This document shows positions 11,757 through 22,078 of a DNA stretch of 64,000 bases, in pieces. Below the pieces are notes generated by a model. The model saw only the letters and a program-made list of their open reading frames with translations. It had not been told where the DNA came from and searched no databases. Location: the NCBI GenBank assembly GCA_030280995.1, contig JASXTE010000015.1, positions 23,270,501 to 23,334,500 on the forward strand, given 5' to 3'. The translations under genes were made by a program, and so were the position numbers. The stretch comes from Hemileia vastatrix (Eukaryota; Basidiomycota; Pucciniomycetes; Pucciniales; Zaghouaniaceae). Positions within the stretch are counted from its first letter, which is position 1. Every line of letters starts with the position of its first letter.

Positions 11757-13165
11757 AAGGTGCTTCTGCTTTATCTAGTGATTTATTAACTTTGTCAAAA
11801 TCTAAATCTTCTTGAACCTCAAATAACTCCCTCTCATTAAGCAAAATTTTTTTTAAATATCCAGGTGAATAGCAGTTTTTTGGCAGAAATTTTAACACAT
11901 TCAAGATACCATCTGTTGAAGCTTACTTTTTAGTTGAGAGATCATAAATTTTCTTCATTGAAGCCTTTTCAAAATTTGAATGGGCCATCCTTTTAGTGAA
12001 GTTTTCCATTTTATCTAAAATTTCATCAAGTTTTGGATTTCTCCATCTAGGAACTACTCATATAGGACATTTCTTTTCTGGATGGGGTGGGGCTTCTTCT
12101 AAATCAGACATGAGACTTGTATCATAAATAAATGCTACAAAGCCTGGCTGATCTATGAAGTTTTTTCTTGCCATGTTGTAGCAGTTTTTGAAATCTAAAA
12201 TTAAATCAAATTAGTAAAAGACTTTCTTTATTTATTATGCTTTGAATAAATACCTTTGTTTGATAACACTTTATCTGTGCTCTTGATCTCCTTTCCTTTC
12301 TACTTGCCTCAATCACCTCACTGTCTGGACCAGCCATCTTTCAAATCTCCTTTACTTTGTTGTTTACCCATTTCTCAACAATGATTAGTGTAAGCCTAAG
12401 CTTTGCTGAATCAATATTTTTTAATTTTGGGATCCACTTAGTACAATGGTCTGATACTACACTTCCCATTACTTGATTCAATTGTGATTAGAAAAATTTT
12501 GACAGTTCCAATCAAAAGTGAGTCAACAAAGTCCTTTCTCTTGAAGCTCTCATTCCAAATTTTGTTTTACAGAGATTAGTACAGAAGCTCCTCTCTTTAG
12601 TCCTCTGGGCTCAGGTGTTGAAATAAAAATTGGTAGATAAATTTTGGAATGAAAGAGCATGGCAGTATTTGTTAAAATAAATTGACAATCAGAAGCTGAA
12701 GTTCCCTGTGGTGTGGTTTGAACCTGTTTTAATGCTTTTTCAATTGTAAATTTCTGGTAATCATGCCATCTCTTCCAGTCTGTACTTTGTTGTTTGTTGG
12801 GTCAATATGACATTCACATACATTAATGGGTCCACCAAGACAGAACTTCAAAAAGTGATAGATATTTCAGTTAATAGAATCTGAGCTCCTTGGTACATCA
12901 CACCTGTTAACTATGCTTGTAATGATTAGTAAGTTTTGGTCATTTTGGAGTTAATAAGCATCAAGTATTCTGCGCTGATTAGTAGCTCAAATTATAAGAG
13001 AGCAATTAACTGCAAATTTTTGAAAATAAAAATTGGTAAGCCTATTTTAAAATATAAAGTAATTTTGAAAAAGTTTACTCACCATGTCCACTGGTACTGG
13101 CTGCTGGGTTATTAGAAGTGTGCTCCCACGGTCTCCAAGAAACTTATTCAACAAAACACTAGCCC
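11757..13165 (-). pseudogene. Unrecognised intron-containing gene Y, 3' part
   Basis: Minus-strand coding blocks separated by two clean introns: 13,082 down to 13,010 (GTGAGT...TTGCAG, 73 nt) and 12,253 down to 12,195 (GTATTT...TTTTAG, 59 nt). The first block reads LGDRGSTLLITQQPVPVDM; the last contains VVPRWRNPKLDEILDKM and ends LDKAEAP before a TAA at about 11,757. Several single stops interrupt it. The reading frame at 13,165 continues exactly into sequence at 23,256 once element A is removed. I do not recognise the family. It follows the Tnp2 transposase on the same strand and may be a second gene of the same DNA transposon. Confidence 0.5.
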
Positions 13166-14343
13166 TATCAGCCGGGAGGTCTAGAAGATTGGAGTAATGA
13201 ATAAGAATAATAAAGGATAGATATGGGAGTAATAAGGTAATAATATAAAATGAAATAAAATAAATATGATTTGAGATATTAGGACAACAATTTGATTGAG
13301 AGATGACAAAAAATTATAATTATTAAATTAAACTGCAAATATTATTATTAATAGTAAGTATTCAAAAGCACGTCAGTTCAATGTTAGTATTATAAGTCTT
13401 AAAGCAACCAACAATATTTTATATAGTATTTAAATTAGATGTAGTGTACAAATAAAAATAGTAAATAAAGTAATATAATTAAAATATGTTGAATGATTGT
13501 ATAGTAAGTAAGTGATGAGCTACCAGATGGACTTCTAAAGCACTTTTATAGGCAAGAGGACATTCTGGAGCGTTCCAAAAGTATATACAAAAGGTAAAAT
13601 TATATGAAATAATTAATTTAGAATAATCTAATTTAAAAACATAAAAATAAATCTGTGAATAAAAAAAATTATCCTTTCCCATTAGTAATCCCTAAATAGA
13701 ATAGAGTTAATATAACAACTAACTACGTGAATATAAAAAATATGAGAACTATGAGAAAAAATCTAAAGAAGGAATACCAATGACTAGAAAAGTATAATTA
13801 AAATAAAAGGAAGTATTTTTACGGTTTTAAATAAGCTTAACTAAATAAAAATAATATTAATTTAACTATTTAAAGTAAGTGAACTATTAAATAAATTGAA
13901 AAGCTAATTAAGTCAATACAGGAACCTTTTAACATGAGAATTTGAACTTAAACATGTTAAATTAATATAGTAATGTTGGTAACAAAATTAGGGGTCACAG
14001 AAGCGCCAAATATTGATGGATATTATTATATGATAGGTTGTATTTAGTTTTATATAAATGTTATTATTTAAAAAATTGTATTTACTGTGTAGGTTAAATT
14101 TACACTGATAATATAATTTTAAATAATTTATTCATACATATAAATCACACCATGGTATTATAGAATATTATATTTATTTATGTAATACAATTTATTTAAT
14201 AATAAAATTAAGTATAATATTTTATTTTATTCACAAAACATTTATAATTTTATTTTAAATAATTTTTTGTATTTACATAAGGTTATTCCTTTACAGTAAT
14301 TTATTATATAAATTACTGGACTCCTGAGATAGCCTGGCTGACA
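13166..14343 (-). repeat. 3' LTR of element A
   Basis: On the minus strand it starts TGTCAGCCAGGCTATCTC and ends GGCTGATA. A TATA-like box TATAAAAGTG lies at 13,541-13,550 (minus). Matches 22,079-23,255 almost throughout. Note the TA rather than CA terminal dinucleotide. Confidence 0.95.
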
Positions 14344-14355
14344 CTCTCTTACTCT
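14344..14355 (-). promoter_or_regulatory. Polypurine tract of element A
   Basis: AGAGTAAGAGAG on the minus strand abuts the start of the 3' LTR. Element C has AGAGTGAGGGAG at the same place (62,041-62,052), which supports its role as plus-strand primer site. Confidence 0.7.
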
Positions 14356-14421
14356 AAAAAAAACAATAAAAAAATGTTAAGATTTTTTCTTTTTATAATT
14401 TTTTCACAGAGTAGAAAGATT

Positions 14422-15180
14422 TTAAATTTCCTTTCCAGGTATCCATGCATCATGTTCAGATGATTTGTTTTTATATCTCAATAAATATTCAATACCTCTT
14501 TCAGAAGTGATAATTCTATCATTGAGAATTTTATCAATTTCTGCAGTTTCTGTGACTTTCTGTGGGTTTTTCTTAGGTCTTCCCCTTCTTTTGGGAAATA
14601 AGTCAATGTTGGAAGTATAAGGTTTAATCAAAGAAATGGGAAAAACAGGATGTTTTCTATCATATGGAGAATACAATACTACTTCTACTGCATTATCACC
14701 AACCATTCTTTTAACAACAAATGGTCCCACAAAAGGATCTTTTAATTTGTTGTTACCTTGTAAAATGAAATGGACAGTAGATATCAACACTTCATCACAC
14801 TTGTTAAATGTGTATTCTTTATGGGATTTATCCCATCTTTTCTTCTCATATTCAAATGTTTTATCAATACAGCTTTGAGCATGTTTTCTGCATAGCTGTT
14901 GCATTTGCATAAAAGATTTTACACCAGGAAGTAGTTCCAACTTAGGTAATTTATTATTGAGAATTTGAGCAGGAGTATTTGGGACATATCCTAACCAAAG
15001 CTCAAAAGGCTTTTTCTCAGTTACAGAATGAACAGTACTATTATATGCAAATTCAAGACCAGGCAAAAGAGTGACCCAGTCATGAGTAAATCTTTCATTA
15101 TCTTTATATTCTAAACCAAAGGCACAATACCTTCTAAGAATATCTTTCAGAGTTTGAATCATCCTTTCAGCTAGACACAT
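14422..15180 (-). pseudogene. Integrase C-terminus, AT-hook and chromodomain (element A)
   Basis: 252-codon open stretch. It begins at the integrase catalytic glutamate (LAERMIQTLKD), runs through the integrase C-terminal region, then has an AT-hook-like KRRGRPKKNP and a chromodomain (AEIDKILNDRI...YLLRYKNK...AWIPGKEI) at the very end. In chromoviruses such a domain directs integration to heterochromatin; that role is known for the class and is not tested here. It is separated from the upstream integrase by a one-base insertion near 15,185, just before the catalytic Glu; element C keeps both parts in one frame. The Met at its start is not a real start. Confidence 0.85.
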
Positions 15181-16296
15181 CTTTCTGAGGATGATGAGCT
15201 GTAGATAACTTTAACTCACAGCCACAAATATCCATTAAAGAGGTCCAAAACTCAGAAGTAAATTTTGGATCTCTATCAGAGATAATGGCTTTTTTGAATC
15301 CAATAATATTAAACATGAAAGACCACCATAAGAAAGCTAATTTTTTGGTGGATACATCTTTGTGGGTTGGAATAAATTTACACATTTTTGTGAATCTATC
15401 TACTATCACCCAACAAGAGTTATAACTGTCTTTACCCGCTATAGGAAGGCCAGTGACAAAATCCATGTTAATTATTTGCCAAGGAGAATTAGGTGCTTCA
15501 ATATGTTGTAGTAACCCTGCTCTCTTACCTGTTAATCTCTTAGATTTTTGGCAGGAATCACAGGATTCAACATATAACTTTGTATCTTCAGACATATTAG
15601 CCCACCAAGCAGTGTTTTTGATTCTAATCAATGTTTTTTCTAGATCAAAATGACCAGCTAATATGTCATCATGACAAAGTTTGAGGATAGTTTCTTTCAT
15701 AGAAGAGTCAATTACAATTACATTTGTCAGCTTTCTTCTATAATAAATATAACCATCTTCAATAGAAAACTTTCCTTTCATCAAAGCACTTTGATATTTT
15801 GCAGGAAGAGTTTTAATCAGTGCTTGAATTGAAGCATTCATAGGATTATTTAAGATAGTAACTAATTTATTTAAATCAGAATCTTTATCATATGAATCCA
15901 GTATTAATTGTAATAACTCTTCTTCCATATCAACTATAAATATACCATAGATATGAAAAGTATCATCTTCAGGCACATAAGAATGATTGGAGTCATTATT
16001 TGGAAGAGGAAGTCTGGACAGCATATCAACATTGGAGTGAACATTTCCAGCTCTATGGATAATTGTCATCCGTCATCTGTATTCTTGAACAGAAAGTTGC
16101 CACCTGAACATGTGTCTATTAGGTGTTTTCAGGTTTAAGAGGGATTTTACAGCACTTAAGTCAGTTACAAATTCAAACTTTTGGTCATCTAGATATTAAT
16201 GAAGTTTCTCAAGAGCCCAAACAACTGCTAAGCACTCTAATTGAGTGGCACCATATTTCAATTCACTATTTCTTAAGGTTCTTGAAATATAAAAAA
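15167..16296 (-). pseudogene. RNase H end and integrase (element A)
   Basis: The stretch 15,167-16,069 is one frame of 300 codons: the RNase H/tether end, the HHCC zinc module (H in LAGHFDLEKT; CDSCQKSK), and the first two catalytic aspartates (NMDFVTGLP; ISDRDPKF). The part from 16,070 to 16,296 is RNase H sequence disrupted by stops and at least one frameshift; the intact relative reads through at 60,000-60,350. The frame ends after AHHPQ because of the extra base near 15,185. Confidence 0.85.
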
Positions 16297-17081
16297 TTAC
16301 AACTTCTGAGGTTTTATCATTAATAATTTTTTCTGGTGTAAGGCAGCACCCAGACCAACAAAAATAGCATCTGTATACAAGACAAATGGTTTGTTAAAGT
16401 CTGGAAGAGCTAAGATAGGGGTTGTCATTAAGCAACTTTTTAAAGTATCAAAAGCCTTTTGACAGTCACTATTCCAGATGAATGCAACATCTTTCCTAGT
16501 GAGTTTGGTAAGAGGTAAGGCTATAACTTGATAATTTTTAATATATTGCCTGTAATAGCCACACATACCCAAAAAACTTTGGATTTCTCTTACAGAATTT
16601 GGTGCTTTCACATTTTGAATTTCAGCAACTTTGTTTTGGTCTACACAAATTTGTAGGCCTGACACAACATGACCAAGGACTTTCAAAGATTGAAAACCAA
16701 ATTTCCACTTTTTTAAGGACAAAGTCACATTGATTTCATCCATTTTTTGAAAAACTCTATTCAAGTGAACCATATGTTCATCAAAAGTTTTAGAAAAAAC
16801 TATGATATCATCAATATACACCTTGAGCCATCCTTCAATGATTTCCTGATGGAAAGTGTTATCCATGACTTTCTGGAAGACTGAAAGTGAATTTTTGGGG
16901 TCAAATGGCATTCTAATATACTTTATATTCCCATATGAGTAGCAATAAGCAAAAAATTCTGAGAATTTTTCTCAACTGGAACTTGATGATACCCTTTGTT
17001 AGCATCCAGAAAACTAATAAATTTAGCACCTTGCAAGGTATCATGAATTGAAGTAATTCTGGGTAACGGATAAATATCATC
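16297..17081 (-). pseudogene. Reverse transcriptase and start of RNase H (element A)
   Basis: Carries YPLPR, the FLDANKGYHQVPV segment (palm Asp), a stop/frameshift near 16,920, then 16,297-16,911 with the catalytic YIDDIIVFS at about 16,800-16,825, the FGFQSLKVLGHVVS connection and the RNase H start (FVLYTDA). The RT is cut from its N-terminal part by the insert at 17,086-18,011. Confidence 0.9.
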
Positions 17082-17085
17082 AACA

Positions 17086-18011
17086 AGGTGGTGATCCAAG
17101 CCTGGGTAGGCCTTTGGAGTGCATTTTTCGGGGTATTTGGTATGTAGGGTGTTATTGGGGTTATGGTGTTATTAGTGGATTTTTTCATCTTTAGGTGGTA
17201 GTTAGTAGTGTTTATGGAGGCTTAAGCTAGGGTCACTTATTATGTCTCAGCTTAATGTCCTTTCTTTTCTCTTCATTTTGGTATCCCTTATGGGTGGTTA
17301 CCTTGTTTTATAGGGTAGTTATGGTGTTGTTATTGGTATTTATTGGATGTTTATTGCTTAGTGGTGCTTATGTAGGCTTAAGCTAGGGTCACTTATTATG
17401 TCTCAGCTTATTGTCCTTCATTTTCTTTTCATTTTGGTATGTCTTATGTGTGTTTATTTTGTTTATTAGTGAAGTTATGGGTTTTTAGGGTTTTTAGGGT
17501 TTTTATGGATTGTATGGGTGTTTTAGGGCCTAGAAGCGGCCTGCCTTCCCCTAAGAGGAGCCGCCTCCAAGCGGCCTGGCCGCCTGGGCACTGGGGAGGC
17601 GCTAAAATGCACTTTTATGCATGAAAAAGGCTGGGAAAGCTGGATTTTGGCTGGGGAATCAGTCAGGGTGGTCTGTGCACTGGCTGTATGATGCGTGTGT
17701 GAGAAGATTTTAAGGGGATAATCTTATCTCTTTACTCATCGCCTCTCTGTTCCTCACTGTCTCATTGGCTTGTGTTTTGTTGGCATATATTACTGTTCAT
17801 TTCAACTCTTTCTAGCAGTCTGTCTGGGACTATTATCTTCACTTTCAAAGAGGTCAAGAGTGTTTAATTAGAGGGTCTAGCAAACAGATCTTCAATTTGC
17901 TGCAACAGGTAAATCTCACTTTTTTTTCTAAAGGGACAGGGGTTATTCTTTCTGGTTTTACTCCAACTCCCTTGGTCAAGGCCTATAGCTAGTACTATAG
18001 GATTGTCTACA
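17086..18011. mobile_element. Unclassified GC-rich 926-bp insert in element A RT
   Basis: Lies between the RT codons for NTYT-V and VDDIYPLP, which are adjacent in element C (59,310-59,335). A possible 4-bp target duplication AACA flanks it (17,082-17,085 and 18,012-18,015). Composition is unlike the rest of the window: 17,520-17,600 is strongly GC-rich with CpGs and holds the near-palindrome GCGGCCTGGCCGC. A ~67-bp block (GCTTAAGCTAGGGTCACTTA...) occurs twice, ~155 bp apart (17,219 and 17,374). There is a run of TTTTTAGGG units at 17,477-17,505. No terminal inverted repeats, coding domain or poly(A) end are evident, so the class is unknown. Confidence 0.7.
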
Positions 18012-18015
18012 AACA

Positions 18016-19061
18016 GTATAAGTGTTTAATGCCCTGTAATCTTCACATAATCTAGCTTTATCCTTTTCATAAGAAATCAAGACTGGGGAGATGACACAAT
18101 ATTGGGGGGTGACATCTACTTTTTCAATGATGTTCATTTTTAATAATGAGGCAATGTTATCCTCAATATTCCTCCTTTTTGTTGGAGAAGCAGGATATGG
18201 TTTTTCCCTAAGAGTAGGAGGAATATCATTAAAGTTACAGGATAAGGTAATTTTTATTTCTTCCTGAACACTTCCTAAGACATGAGAGCAATGAGCAAAA
18301 GCCATAAAGAAAGAGGTAATTGAGGCAATAATAGAATCCTTTTCTTCACTAGTTAACTGATCACCAAAAGAAGCAGTATTTATCTCATTTAATAAATCAT
18401 CCATCTCAAATGTTGGTCTGCCTTTACACTGGGTTAGTGAGTTACAAGACTTTAACAGGTGCCCAGAAGGTTTTCTAGGGGAAGAAATTTTGAATTTTCT
18501 TTTGCCATTAAATCCCAGGGTGAAGCAATTATTTGCTGGGTCCAATTTCACACCAAACATGGTCAAAATATCATTTCCCATAATGAACCAATTACTCAAA
18601 TTATGATTTTTCATAACCACAAACTCACAAACAGCTCTGACAAAAGCACCATTATATTTCAAAAATACAGAAGTTTTGTATTTTCCAATAGGAATTATGG
18701 TTGAACCATACCCTCTCCATTTTTCAGAAGTTATAGGTAATAATTTATTCAGATAATCCTTGTCTACTGAAGCTAGAGCTTTTTCAGACACTACACTACC
18801 TCCAGCACCAGAATCAAGAACTACATCAACATGTTTACCATTAATGATAACAGGTGCCTTCAAAGGGGATATGGCTATAGGATTGTTAGTAATATCTTTA
18901 ATTATCTCAGCATTTTCTACTGAAGATAAATCCAATACACATTCTTCAGATATATTATCTAAAAAATGGACATCCTGTTCCAACATGAAAACATCTTTAC
19001 TGGATTCATTGTCATAGGAGATATTACTTTCACAGTCACTAGAAGAATCATTGACATTCAT
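18016..19061 (-). pseudogene. Aspartic protease and RT N-terminus (element A)
   Basis: Begins in an acidic linker, then the retropepsin active-site motif DSGAGGSVVS at about 18,795-18,825, then a tether and the start of RT (CVISPVLISYEKDKARL...DYRALNTYT). The frame ends where the 926-bp insert enters. The zinc knuckle CYKCNKPWQKGHVC (C-x2-C-x7-H-x-C) is in this frame near 19,120-19,160, while the Gag core is in another; element C has both in one frame, so a one-base indel near 19,165 broke element A. Confidence 0.85.
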
Positions 19062-19807
19062 TTCAACTTCATCAGTGTCCTCATTGTGTTCAACAAGATT
19101 AATTTTCTTGTCACAAACATGACCCTTTTGCCATGGTTTGTTACATTTATAACAAGTATTTGTTGCATATTTTTAGGTGAAACTGGGGCAGAGGGTCTAC
19201 CAGATTTTTCTGGGAGCTTGGTAGAGGGTTTATTCTGATAATTATAAGGTTTACTAAGGTAATTCTTAGGTTCATATATATTGTTAAGTAATACCTCATT
19301 ACAAATATTAATGAAAGAAGAATGTTCTCTTACATGCTCTGTTCTAGCTACAATTAAATCTCTAAGAGAATTTGGCAATTTATACAAAATTTTATCTCTC
19401 CAAATATCATAATCCATCTTTGGATAAATTGCTCTCAGGATCTTTGTTACTTTCATCAGAAAAATAATGGGTTTTTCAACAGAAGAGGATATATATCTAG
19501 TATTCTCATACAGTCTTTGCTGAGCCAACATAAATTTTGAACCACCAAATTGATTCTCAATCAAGGATTTCCACTCATTCCATGTATAATGGTTATTATC
19601 CAATAGAACAGATTCATACCACAACAAAGCTACATTGGAAAATAAAGAAATTAGCTTAGAAACAATTTCCTCATCAGGTAGTTGATAAGATCTCTTTAAA
19701 TTATCAATCCTTTGTATAAAGTGTTTCCAATCAGATGAAGAATCACCATCAAAGGTAGGATATTGATCCAACTTAGGCCAATTTTTCTGGCTACTGGAAT
19801 GTTCCAT
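19058..19807 (-). pseudogene. Gag core (element A)
   Basis: 249 codons with the Ty3/gypsy Gag core: YPTFDGDSSSDWKHFIQRID, ALLWYES, NEWKSLIENQFGG, MDYDIWRDKILYKLP. This is the capsid part of the particle protein. The last ~30 residues are out of frame with the zinc knuckle because of the indel near 19,165. Close homologue at 57,530-57,997 in element C. Confidence 0.85.
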
Positions 19808-19816
19808 CCTATGGTT

Positions 19817-20277
19817 TTAATTATTCAAGGTTATCAGTTCCTGAAGTCTTGAAAGGTGTTCAGATATTTCATTATTCACAGAGGCAGCTGGCTCATGGTG
19901 AGTATTAAATTTCCTTCTGTTTGATGCATTAGATTTTTCAGAATGAATTTCAGCTGGTAAAATTTGTACATTACAAGGGAGTGAAGAACTACTCTGTTCA
20001 GGCTGTTTATTATTTAGACTAACATCAGTTTTAGCACTATTTTTTAATTCATGATAATGAGTAGCCTGGACAGTTTGTAATGCAGAAAATTGCTTCTCCA
20101 GGGCAGATAATTTATTTCTCAAATCAGGAATGTAAAATAGTTGATCATTAATTCTAGAAATAGATAAAAATTTCTGTCCTTATCTACAGAGCATTTATTG
20201 CTTAAATTCTGAGAATCAATTTTCAATTTTCTTAATTCACTGTGCAATAGCATATTTTCATTCTTTAAAGTAGTTTT
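19817..20277 (-). pseudogene. Coiled-coil part of Gag (element A)
   Basis: 19,817-20,122 is open (MRNKLSALEKQFSALQTV... NEISEHLSRLQEL), and 20,123-20,277 carries further heptad-like Leu/Lys/Glu sequence with stops. Element C has the same region as a longer continuous coiled coil (56,804-57,500). An N-terminal coiled-coil extension before the Gag core is seen in both copies, so it belongs to the family. Confidence 0.65.
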
Positions 20278-21411
20278 TTAATCTTTTAGATTATCAAAAG
20301 TTTTGCGTAGGTGACTATATTTATCTGAAAGTGATTTGTGGTCAGCTTTAATAGACTTTTGTTGATCCAGGAAATTATTTAATGTGTCTTGAACAGAAGA
20401 ACTCACTTTACAATGTAAATGAAAATTATTTAATCTATCACTCTCATGTATTAACAAATCTATTAAATGGTTATCTTTCACAACATTAAAATCAGGAGTA
20501 TCTTTCAATATTTCTTCAGAAGTTTTCTCAAGTAAAGTGTAAACTTCAGGGGAAACAGAATCATTCTTGATTGCAAGAGAAGGGTTAATTAAAGAAGTAG
20601 AAGTCAAATGTAAAGGTTCATCAAATGATAATTTACTAATTACATCAATGGGGCTACTTATTAAAGGAAGTTGTCTCTTTAAAGGTTTAACTGTTCTTTC
20701 AGGGTCCACATTATTACCTGAAGAAGGTTTGTTATTATATATTCCAACATGTTTATCAAACAAATTACTTACCATGGCAAGGGAGGAAACTTCCCCTGGG
20801 CCTTCTTTCTTCTGCCCCCCTGGTAAGGATGGTGCTGAAGAGATGGATTGTAGTTTGGTGTCCTGGATGGGCCAGGGTCTTGAGCTGGTTGTTGTACATT
20901 CTTTTGGTAGTGGGTCATTAAGTAATCCCATTTCCATTGTTCCACTTGCAGAATGCCTTGGTTTTGGTTGAGGGAGCTGGATTCCTGACTTGCCTGAGGT
21001 TGAGGCTGAGGTTGGGAAGCTGGGAAATGAGGAGGTTGACCCTGTTTGGGATTTAAAAGCTCCTGCATCTGCTGCCAAAGTGTGTCTACCTTTGCCTTGT
21101 ACTTCATGCTTTCTGCTCTCAGTTCCTTTATATGCCTTGACAGATTGTTTACCTGTTGTTCTAGAGGAATCTTTTTTATTTTTATACCTCTGAGTGGATT
21201 TTCCTGATGTACCTGAGGTTTTACTTCCTTCAGAGTTGTTAGGTGAGAGGGTTTTGTCACTTCTCCTGAAATTTCTACGTCCTGAAGGTTTTTTGTCAGC
21301 TGAATTATTTTTGTAAGATACTTTGGGAGAACCTACAGATTCAGTGTCAAAATCCACTTCATTCTCATCCACATGTAAGTTATCCATGCTTTTAGCCAAA
21401 CTACTGGACAT
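20278..21411 (-). CDS. Gag N-terminal region (element A)
   Basis: 377 codons, ATG at 21,411, just 7 nt after a TTCACAG splice acceptor that ends a leader intron. The protein is Ser/Lys-rich at the N-terminus, Pro/Ser-rich in the middle, and ends in helical sequence (LIHESDRLNNFHLH). It is the start of the Gag-Pol of this family; element C has the same start at 55,899 with stops. A second ORF in another frame overlaps its middle third. Confidence 0.6.
   Translation of the reverse strand: MSSSLAKSMDNLHVDENEVDFDTESVGSPKVSYKNNSADKKPSGRRNFRRSDKTLSPNNSEGSKTSGTSGKSTQRYKNKKDSSRTTGKQSVKAYKGTESRKHEVQGKGRHTLAADAGAFKSQTGSTSSFPSFPTSASTSGKSGIQLPQPKPRHSASGTMEMGLLNDPLPKECTTTSSRPWPIQDTKLQSISSAPSLPGGQKKEGPGEVSSLAMVSNLFDKHVGIYNNKPSSGNNVDPERTVKPLKRQLPLISSPIDVISKLSFDEPLHLTSTSLINPSLAIKNDSVSPEVYTLLEKTSEEILKDTPDFNVVKDNHLIDLLIHESDRLNNFHLHCKVSSSVQDTLNNFLDQQKSIKADHKSLSDKYSHLRKTFDNLKD
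20769..21260 (-). CDS. Overlapping +1-frame ORF inside Gag (element A)
   Basis: 163 codons in the frame one base along from the longer Gag ORF. It has a short coiled coil (HIKELRAESMKYKAKVDTLW), a Gln/Pro-rich stretch, VEQWKWDYLMTHYQ and a basic end (GGRRKKAQGKFPPLPW). Its stop TAA overlaps a consensus splice donor GTAAGT at 20,772-20,767. The same peptide can be followed in element C (56,230-56,540) with two or three stops and at higher protein similarity than the main frame. Either alternative splicing/initiation uses this frame or it is the ancestral Gag frame. Confidence 0.45.
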   Translation of the reverse strand: MTKPSHLTTLKEVKPQVHQENPLRGIKIKKIPLEQQVNNLSRHIKELRAESMKYKAKVDTLWQQMQELLNPKQGQPPHFPASQPQPQPQASQESSSLNQNQGILQVEQWKWDYLMTHYQKNVQQPAQDPGPSRTPNYNPSLQHHPYQGGRRKKAQGKFPPLPW

Positions 21412-21417
21412 TTAAGA

Positions 21418-21815
21418 CTGTGAATAAACAAATTGAAATAATTCAGATATAAATTGTTAATTCAAAATAAATTATAAAAAATTGGATTTAAAAAAAAAAT
21501 TTTATTAAAAATCAATTAATTTTAAAATAAAATGTAATTCAATAAATGAAATTTCAATTATTAAGAATTAATAACAATTAAAATGGGACCAACCAATAAG
21601 GTTAATAAGTCAACCAAGATAATTAATACCAAAATTAATTTGATGGTAAAATTGGGTATAAGTACTGAGTACTATTATGGTCAACCAATATTCAAAAAAT
21701 AATAATAAAGTTAATTTAATAATTTATTAAATATTTATTGTCTTCTAGGAATAAGAGTTTTTACTCTATTATGGTCAACTAGGTAAAAAAAATTTCTAAT
21801 AAAATGAAAACTTAC
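21418..21815 (-). other. Leader intron of element A
   Basis: A 398-nt AT-rich segment between GTAAGT (21,815-21,810, minus) and TTCACAG (ends 21,418). The ATG of gag follows the acceptor directly. In element C the donor reads TTAAGT, i.e. broken. Confidence 0.5.
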
Positions 21816-22063
21816 ACTCAGTGAATCAGCAATTAAGCCACAAACACTGTTATTGCAGTAAAAACATAGTACTATGAGTGAGAGGTGCAAAGGTGAACTT
21901 CCTATAGTCATAAAATCACTTCAAAATAATATATAATTTAATGTAATATAAACCTAAACTATTGAACCCAAGCTCGAAACACGGTTGCGGCAAAAGTTTC
22001 ACTTTTTGGCTTGGGTGGTCCGTGCTCTTTGTTGTTCATCAAAAGGTGTCGTTGTCGTCGTTT

Positions 22064-22078
22064 GGAGAGGCCCCCAAT
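22064..22078 (-). promoter_or_regulatory. Primer-binding site candidate, element A
   Basis: ATTGGGGGCCTCTCC directly follows the 5' LTR on the minus strand; element C has ATTGGGTGCCTTTCC at 53,930-53,944. TGG two bases after the LTR is the usual start of a tRNA-primed site. I cannot name the tRNA. Confidence 0.55.

Noticed and set aside
11523..11789. 88-codon plus-strand ORF
   Set aside because: Composition (K, F, Y, L, I) is typical of AT-rich non-coding DNA, and it overlaps the end of gene Y on the other strand.
17439..17624. ORF in the GC-rich insert
   Set aside because: Short, spans repeated TTTTTAGGG units; no domain. The repeats are too few to call a telomere remnant.
19100..19170. 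Programmed frameshift between gag and protease in element A
   Set aside because: Element C has gag, zinc knuckle and linker in a single frame, so the shift in A is a mutation.
20567..20971. 134-codon plus-strand ORF opposite gag of element A, and its mate at 55,915-56,535 (minus) in C
   Set aside because: Mirror of the gag coding strand. Both are open because of low stop density opposite Ser/Pro/Gln codons; no independent promoter or start conservation seen.
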